A stretch of 24,563 bases of DNA. Source: a virus. The stretch's first letter is position 1, and the number at the start of each line of letters is the position of its first letter. The stretch lies in the IMG/VR virus record IMGVR_UViG_3300006026_000093, positions 1 to 24,563 of that record; one strand, given 5' to 3'. A program made the position numbers and the translations under genes. This document shows positions 21,728 through 24,563 of this stretch, one piece after another. Under the pieces are notes generated by a model. The model made no database searches, had not been told where the DNA came from, and was given only the letters and a program-made list of their open reading frames with translations.

Positions 21728-22031
21728 AACCGTCCGGCAGCGGCGTCTCTTGATTGGTCATCACCGCCGCGAAGAAAGCGCGGTCGGGGATGCGGCCCTG
21801 ATACACGAATGAGCAGAGTTCGGCGGCATCACTACGCTCGATGCGCCACACATCGCTGTGCATGTGTTCGAGATGGTATTCAGTCCAGTCTCTTTCCGGG
21901 TCTGGGCAAGACGTGATTTTTCCATCTTGCACGCAGAGTATGCCATCAGCGTCGAATGGGGCTACCAAGACGCCGGAGCCAATCGAGGATGCCGCCTTTT
22001 GCGTGGGTTCGGTTTCAGTTTGTTCACTCAT
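21693..22031 (-). CDS. Cassette 4: hypothetical phage protein
   Basis: A 112-residue protein starting in the loop of site 4. Residues 1-25 are site-encoded (SSIGSGVLVAPF). The body is acidic with DWTEYHLEHMHSDVWRIERS and ELCSFVYQGRIPDRAFFAAV and is unknown to me. The C-terminal TTKVTHSSE is encoded by site 3. The start overlaps the upstream gene by 8 bp, and the stop overlaps the methyltransferase start as ATGA. Confidence 0.6.
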   Translation of the reverse strand: MSEQTETEPTQKAASSIGSGVLVAPFDADGILCVQDGKITSCPDPERDWTEYHLEHMHSDVWRIERSDAAELCSFVYQGRIPDRAFFAAVMTNQETPLPDGWATTKVTHSSE

Positions 22032-22068
22032 GGTTTTCGCCTCTCTGGCTCAGCTGGGTGGTAGACGC
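21959..22068 (+). repeat. attC-like site 4
   Basis: R'' GGGCTACCA is the exact 9-nt reverse complement of the R' of site 3. L'' is CCGGAGCC (21973-21980), L' GGCTCAG (22047-22053), R' TGGTAGACGC. L'' is the most divergent of the set, with a matching change at the end of L'. Confidence 0.75.
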
Positions 22069-22428
22069 TTGCGGTATCGGACGCCAATGGTAGACGGGGT
22101 TGTTTGGTGGTCCATCACTCAGTGCCGGATGGTATGCCAGTTCGACATCATACCGATCTTCACACCTCCCCGCTTCCAGCCATTTTGCAGGCCATTGGGT
22201 CTCCCCAAATTCACGCTTACCGACTCGGCGGTAGAGCATCGGACTTCCATCGTCATGGGTCGGATCTTCGGAATATTCCAGTGATCTCCCCTTGTAGAGG
22301 AAGAAGCATTTCCCGTGGATTTCCACTCCCAGTTCTCCCAGATCATTCACTATCCATTGGACATCGTTGGCGTCTACCAAGCGAGTGGAGTCAACCACGG
22401 CAGTCGGCTTTTGTTCATTCTCATTCAT
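22024..22428 (-). CDS. Cassette 5: conserved phage hypothetical protein
   Basis: A 134-residue protein from ATG at 22428, chosen because AAGGAG lies at good distance; the longer frame from 22464 starts inside L'. Residues 1-22 are site-encoded (VVDSTRLVDAND). The body has WIVNDLGELGVEIHGKCFFL, YKGRSLEY, DDGSPMLYRRVGKREFGETQ and WRPIPQ, resembling an uncharacterised protein seen in many temperate phages. The tail TTQLSQRGENHE is encoded by site 4. Confidence 0.7.
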   Translation of the reverse strand: MNENEQKPTAVVDSTRLVDANDVQWIVNDLGELGVEIHGKCFFLYKGRSLEYSEDPTHDDGSPMLYRRVGKREFGETQWPAKWLEAGRCEDRYDVELAYHPALSDGPPNNPVYHWRPIPQASTTQLSQRGENHE

Positions 22429-22481
22429 AGATTCAGTCTCCTTCGGTTTCGCGTGGTGGCTCACTCTTGGTGGTAGACGCC
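22370..22481 (+). repeat. attC-like site 5
   Basis: R'' GCGTCTACCA is the exact 10-nt reverse complement of the R' of site 4. L'' GTGGAGTC (22385-22392), L' GGCTCAC (22458-22464), 6-nt right spacer, R' TGGTAGACGCC. Confidence 0.8.
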
Positions 22482-22511
22482 TCCCGGTTGTCCGAGAGAC
22501 GGCGTTCCAGT

Positions 22512-22814
22512 TCAGACTGCGATGAGCTTGCGCCCGTTGTTCTCATCGTCCGCGATTTTCACACCCGGCACGAAGGTCAGTGCCTCAGCCAGCGAGTAGG
22601 TGCCATCGATGTTCTTCTGCTGCGTCGTCACTTGGACGACGCAGCCGTGCGGCACTTCCATCGCCTTCGTTGATTTCATCCAGCCTTGGGCTTGGGAGCT
22701 GGCCTTGCACAGCAGTCGGAAGGTGTCGCCGTTCCCGACCACGTTGATGTCTGGCACATTCTTACGTGCCCCGCTTACGTCACTGTTATGTAGTGTCTTT
22801 TCGTCCATGTTCAT
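22512..22814 (-). CDS. Cassette 6: conserved phage hypothetical protein
   Basis: A 100-residue protein, MNMDEKTLHNSDVSGARKNV and on, with NGDTFRLLCKASSQAQGWMK, HGCVVQVTTQQKNIDGTYSL and ALTFVPGVKI. It resembles a small protein widespread in temperate phages with no defined role. Unlike its neighbours it starts and stops inside the cassette body and has no site-encoded tags. Its ATG overlaps the stop of a 22-residue site-encoded leader as ATGA, so translation probably depends on that leader. Confidence 0.75.
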   Translation of the reverse strand: MNMDEKTLHNSDVSGARKNVPDINVVGNGDTFRLLCKASSQAQGWMKSTKAMEVPHGCVVQVTTQQKNIDGTYSLAEALTFVPGVKIADDENNGRKLIAV

Positions 22815-22879
22815 CTTTCAGTTTCGACGCGCCGACGGCTACCAAAACAGTGGAGCCAATCGCGGGCGTCAGGTTTCAT
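22811..22879 (-). CDS. Cassette 6 site-encoded leader peptide (22 aa)
   Basis: It starts in the loop of site 6 with GGAG five bases upstream, reads L''/R'' in the second frame (DWLHCFGSRRR) and ends in an ATGA overlap with the conserved hypothetical gene. This fits a coupling leader that lets a tag-free gene use the ribosome-binding site in the hairpin loop. Confidence 0.55.
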   Translation of the reverse strand: MKPDARDWLHCFGSRRRVETER

Positions 22880-22947
22880 TTTACTCCATTGGGAGATTGT
22901 CATCAGTGGCGGGTTCGCCGCTCTGGCACACTTCGGTGTTCGGCACC
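22837..22947 (+). repeat. attC-like site 6
   Basis: R'' GGCTACCA, L'' GTGGAGCC (22850-22857), L' GGCACAC (22925-22931), R' TGTTCGGCACC. This is the only site whose R'' matches the preceding R' poorly; its own R' has a GTTCGGC core close to the integron consensus. Confidence 0.7.
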
Positions 22948-23231
22948 ATAGCTATCAGTGCGTCCACTAGCTTGGATCGGTCTTTATATGCCTTCTGTTT
23001 AACGTCGTCCGAGTATCCACCCCGTTGCACATCGATGTAGTCGATATGACGGTTTATCGAGTCTATTGCTTTCCGTATTTCGACCGCTATTGGTGCCGAA
23101 CAAGTCAGTGGAGCCAACGGGAGGGGGCCGCTTGTTCGGTCAGTGCTTTCGCCATCCATGCGTGGGGCGGTTGTGCTTGTTACGTCTTGGGTATTCCACC
23201 TGGTTCCGTGATTATCTGGTGCTTCATTCAT
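22881..23231 (-). CDS. Cassette 7: small helical protein with site-encoded tag
   Basis: A 116-residue protein starting in the unusually long loop of site 7; an internal ATG 24 codons later (MDGESTDR) is an alternative. The L''/R'' stretch is read in the third frame (LPLAPLTCSAPI). The body, AVEIRKAIDSINRHIDYIDV and VKQKAYKDRSKLVDALIAMV, is a helical hairpin. The C-terminus (CQSGEPATDDNLPME) comes from site 6. Function unknown. Confidence 0.6.
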   Translation of the reverse strand: MNEAPDNHGTRWNTQDVTSTTAPRMDGESTDRTSGPLPLAPLTCSAPIAVEIRKAIDSINRHIDYIDVQRGGYSDDVKQKAYKDRSKLVDALIAMVPNTEVCQSGEPATDDNLPME

Positions 23232-23273
23232 CGCGTCTTATTCGTCCCGTGGTTCACTTCGACGTTAGACGCC
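23091..23273 (+). repeat. attC-like site 7 (long loop)
   Basis: R'' TGGTGCCGAACA is the exact 12-nt reverse complement of the R' of site 6. L'' GTGGAGCC (23108-23115), L' GGTTCAC (23251-23257), R' GTTAGACGCC, a perfect integron-type GTTRRRY core. The loop is about 135 nt, twice the usual length here. Confidence 0.8.
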
Positions 23274-23295
23274 ATCGGCGGGTTAGTTTGCCGAG

Positions 23296-23405
23296 GGCGT
23301 CTAACATGTCAGTGGAGCCAAGCCGGTAGGCCGCTCTCTGCTCGTGTTCGGTTGAGGATTGTTTGTCATTGAGTTTTCGCCGGCTCACTTTTGGTGGTCG
23401 GCGTC
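23296..23405 (+). repeat. attC-like site 8 (gene-less cassette)
   Basis: R'' GGCGTCTAAC is the exact 10-nt reverse complement of the R' of site 7. L'' GTGGAGCC (23312-23319), L' GGCTCAC (23382-23388), R' TGGTCGGCGTC. Only 22 bp separate it from site 7, so the cassette is essentially the recombination site alone. Confidence 0.8.
23301..23369 (-). CDS. Cassette 8 site-encoded peptide (22 aa)
   Basis: It starts at 23369 in an ATGA overlap with the cassette 9 stop and reads L'' in the third frame as LAPLTC before TAG in the R'' box. It is the only frame cassette 8 can encode and is probably a by-product of the loop start codon. Confidence 0.35.
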   Translation of the reverse strand: MTNNPQPNTSRERPTGLAPLTC

Positions 23406-23683
23406 TCGCTCCGCTTACACATCTGGCATGGCTTTCCTTTGGCCGCCTGATAGCCGACCCTGTCACCGCACGCGCACACCCACCACCCATTCGGATAGAT
23501 GATATCCATGCCCTCATTCCATAGCTGTTTACGTTCTGCCTGGGTCAGGTTGGCCATGCGCCGCCCCGAGTCACGCACAGCGCGATCTATTTCACGGGAG
23601 CTTCGACGCCGACCAAAGCAGTGGAGCCAACCGAGTAAGATGCTCTTTGCGCGGGACCAGATGGATGTTGATTGCGTTTTCAT
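23366..23683 (-). CDS. Cassette 9: zinc-ribbon protein
   Basis: A 105-residue protein starting in the loop of site 9. Residues 1-26 are site-encoded (ILLGWLHCFGRRR, second frame). The body has AVRDSGRRMANLTQAERKQL, then a four-Cys zinc ribbon: WWVCACGDRVGYQ and KPCQMCKRSE. An internal start at Met43 is possible and would remove the tag. The end, PTTKSEPAKTQ, is encoded by site 8. Possibly a small nucleic-acid-binding protein. Confidence 0.65.
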   Translation of the reverse strand: MKTQSTSIWSRAKSILLGWLHCFGRRRSSREIDRAVRDSGRRMANLTQAERKQLWNEGMDIIYPNGWWVCACGDRVGYQAAKGKPCQMCKRSETPTTKSEPAKTQ

Positions 23684-23719
23684 GATTCGCCTCTCTGGCT
23701 CAGCTGGGTGGTAGCTGTC
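23605..23719 (+). repeat. attC-like site 9
   Basis: R'' GACGCCGACCA is the exact 11-nt reverse complement of the R' of site 8. L'' GTGGAGCC (23621-23628), L' GGCTCAG (23697-23703), R' TGGTAGCTGTC. Confidence 0.8.
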
Positions 23720-23916
23720 TTTGACTGTTTGGGTGATTCAGTCATGTTCTTGATTATCCCACGTAGCATATCCGCGCACTCGGGACATAATCTCATCGTG
23801 AGCATTCTGGTTTCTATCACAATGACCCGATGGTCGTCTCTGGTTTGGCAACTGTTGCATGATCCGCTCTCTGAACTATTGGACCAGAATCCAACCACCC
23901 ATTTTGGATATTTCAT
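23680..23916 (-). CDS. Cassette 10 gene b: zinc-ribbon-like protein
   Basis: A 78-residue protein from ATG at 23916, overlapping the previous stop as ATGA; a longer frame starts at 24024. MKYPKWVVGFWSNSSESGSC is followed by CNSC and later RLCPECADMLRGI, giving a CxxC...CxxC zinc-binding pattern. The C-terminal TTQLSQRGES is encoded by site 9 and nearly equals the tail of the cassette 5 protein. Confidence 0.65.
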   Translation of the reverse strand: MKYPKWVVGFWSNSSESGSCNSCQTRDDHRVIVIETRMLTMRLCPECADMLRGIIKNMTESPKQSKTATTQLSQRGES

Positions 23917-24110
23917 TGTTCCCTCTCCGTCCACCATACCAGCGCAATCATAGGCAGAGTCGCTGCCCAGAATTGCCACGTCCAGAATTGCCATCCAGCG
24001 GCCCCGCATATCCCTCCAGTCCAAACGGCATATGAATATCGTTTGACAGCTACCAAAGCAGTGGAGCCAACCGGGGTTGGCGGGTTTGCGTTGTTCGTTG
24101 TGTCTTTCAT
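23913..24110 (-). CDS. Cassette 10 gene a: small membrane protein
   Basis: A 65-residue protein from ATG at 24110 in the loop of site 10, with GGAG upstream. Residues 1-20 are site-encoded (TPVGSTALVA). The rest is Trp-rich and hydrophobic (YAVWTGGICGAAGWQFWTWQ, then FWAATLPMIALVWW), probably two short membrane segments. Function unknown. Confidence 0.6.
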   Translation of the reverse strand: MKDTTNNANPPTPVGSTALVAVKRYSYAVWTGGICGAAGWQFWTWQFWAATLPMIALVWWTEREQ

Positions 24111-24154
24111 GATTGTTCTCCGTTCGCCCGGCGGCTCACTTCGGTGGTAGATCC
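24045..24154 (+). repeat. attC-like site 10
   Basis: R'' GACAGCTACCA is the exact 11-nt reverse complement of the R' of site 9. L'' GTGGAGCC (24061-24068) followed by AACCGGG, L' GGCTCAC (24133-24139) preceded by GCCCGGC, so pairing extends inward. R' TGGTAGATCC. Confidence 0.82.
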
Positions 24155-24340
24155 TTTCCGGCTTCCTAGTGCCTCTATATACCAGTCGAAATGCTTCGTG
24201 CTTTCGACCTTTTCCTTTTCGTATCGATCCTTCCACCAGTGGCGGTCATCTACATATAGTTTATTGAGGGCCTTCAGTCCAACTATTCGGCTCAGCGCAA
24301 GCCCATGCACCAAGATTGAGAACCATATTAGCATTTCCAT
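24107..24340 (-). CDS. Cassette 11: small membrane-anchored protein
   Basis: A 77-residue protein from ATG at 24340; an upstream TTG frame would add a site-encoded tag. MEMLIWFSILVHGLALSRIV is an N-terminal membrane segment, followed by a charged cytoplasmic helix with DDRHWWKDRYEKEKVESTKH. The C-terminus TTEVSRRANGEQS is encoded by site 10 and its stop overlaps the cassette 10 start as ATGA. Unknown function. Confidence 0.6.
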   Translation of the reverse strand: MEMLIWFSILVHGLALSRIVGLKALNKLYVDDRHWWKDRYEKEKVESTKHFDWYIEALGSRKGSTTEVSRRANGEQS

Positions 24341-24346
24341 TTTCGT

Positions 24347-24456
24347 ATCTACCAAACCAGTGGACCGCAACCGGGGATGCAGCCATGTGCTTGGGTCTGT
24401 TTCGTTGTCATGTGTTCGGTGACTCGCCCCGGCGGGTCACTTTGGTGGTAGGTGTC
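24347..24456 (+). repeat. attC-like site 11
   Basis: R'' ATCTACCA is the exact 8-nt reverse complement of the R' of site 10. L'' GTGGACCG (24360-24367), L' GGGTCAC (24434-24440), R' TGGTAGGTGTC. As in site 3, L'' and L' carry matching base changes. Confidence 0.78.
24349..24411 (-). CDS. Cassette 11 site-encoded leader peptide (20 aa)
   Basis: It starts in the loop of site 11 (MTTKQTQAHGC) and stops at the TAG in the R'' box, eight bases before the ATG of the membrane-protein gene. It may couple translation to that gene, as in cassette 6. Confidence 0.4.
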   Translation of the reverse strand: MTTKQTQAHGCIPGCGPLVW

Positions 24457-24457
24457 T

Positions 24458-24563
24458 TTAGTCCTGCCCCGGTTTTCCTGCCACGCGCAGCTCTACCCAC
24501 ATCGCCTCCCATGTTGTTGCATCTGCCCCGGTGAGCCGGTTATATGCCCTCGCTTCCATGTGG
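24458..24563 (-). CDS. Cassette 12: partial hypothetical protein
   Basis: Only the C-terminal part is in the window. It includes MEARAYNRLTGADATTWEAM and ends WVELRVAGKPGQD just before the R' box of site 11. The Met in this stretch could be the start, but the frame is open to the window edge. Resembles small phage proteins; unknown role. Confidence 0.5.
   Translation of the reverse strand, partial: HMEARAYNRLTGADATTWEAMWVELRVAGKPGQD

Larger units (their letters stand above)
19812..24563. mobile_element. Integron-like gene-cassette array in phage
   Basis: Eleven complete attC-like sites plus one end core define cassettes 1 to 11 and the start of a twelfth that leaves the window. Each site has outer boxes R'' and R' (mostly CTACC and GGTAG), spacers of 5-6 nt, and inner boxes GTGGAGCC and GGCTCAC, in which the left box has one extra G. 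A loop of about 55-135 nt lies between them. The core that starts a cassette is the reverse complement of the one that ends it (8-12 exact bases in ten of eleven). All genes are on the minus strand, opposite to the usual polarity relative to such sites. No IntI-type integrase is in the window. Confidence 0.82.

Noticed and set aside
23254-23517. 87-residue protein across cassettes 8 and 9
   Set aside because: Its start lies inside the zinc-ribbon gene in another frame and the sequence reads as chance translation through sites 7 and 8.
19812-24563. CRISPR array
   Set aside because: Repeats are imperfect, about 110 bp, contain hairpins and start codons, and are separated by genes of different length rather than by uniform spacers.
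19812-24563. A series of tiny transposons with terminal inverted repeats
   Set aside because: Units do have inverted ends, but there is no transposase, no target duplications, and the shared inner boxes between units are better explained by attC-type sites.

Overview
The window looks like part of a temperate, lambda-like siphovirus genome with a Gram-negative host (not identified). The host guess rests on a lipoprotein that looks like a lysis component and on a tRNA-Thr(CGU) attachment core. Recognisable phage parts are a tyrosine integrase, lambda-type portal, HK97-type prohead protease and major capsid protein, tape measure, tail fibres, a DUF1353 protein and a VRR-NUC nuclease. The terminase is not in the window. 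Both putative integrase arm sites flank a bare 3' half of a tRNA gene, which is the arrangement of an unintegrated attP, so the sequence may come from a free or assembled phage genome rather than a prophage.

Layout. 1-660: a helix-turn-helix-like gene on the minus strand, an 18-bp palindrome and attP. 664-1824 (+): integrase. 1810-19680 (-): one continuous late block. In transcription order (right to left) it runs VRR-NUC nuclease, small gene, head-completion protein, portal, protease, capsid, small head and connector genes, a tail-fibre-like protein, coiled-coil and membrane genes, an orphan response-regulator receiver, a gp10-like tail protein, a lysis-like pair, DUF1353, tail completion, tube-like protein, assembly protein, tape measure, tail-tip genes and two fibre or lectin proteins. 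Five copies of a 15-bp element (minus-strand CAGCCTGTCAATTTC) sit just upstream of five of these genes and are candidate late promoters or operators.

19812-24563 is the surprise. It is a tandem array of at least eleven complete imperfect hairpin sites with the architecture of integron attC recombination sites: outer R''/R' boxes, 5-6 nt spacers, and inner L''/L' boxes with one extra base in L''. The sites separate short phage accessory genes. In ten of eleven units the outer box that begins a unit is an exact 8-12 nt reverse complement of the outer box that ends the same unit, and the sequence differs from unit to unit. This is what cassette exchange by an integron-type mechanism predicts. 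Most cores read GGTAG instead of GTTAG; one is the canonical GTTAGAC.

The array differs from textbook integrons in three ways. It appears to lie inside a phage genome. The genes run opposite to the polarity expected from the sites. Ribosome-binding sites, start codons and upstream stop codons lie inside the hairpin loops, so many proteins carry site-encoded N- and C-terminal tags and neighbouring genes overlap by ATGA. No integron integrase is visible in the window. The cargo includes a C5-methyltransferase-like protein, zinc-ribbon proteins, small membrane proteins, a Myb/SANT-like protein and conserved phage proteins of unknown role.
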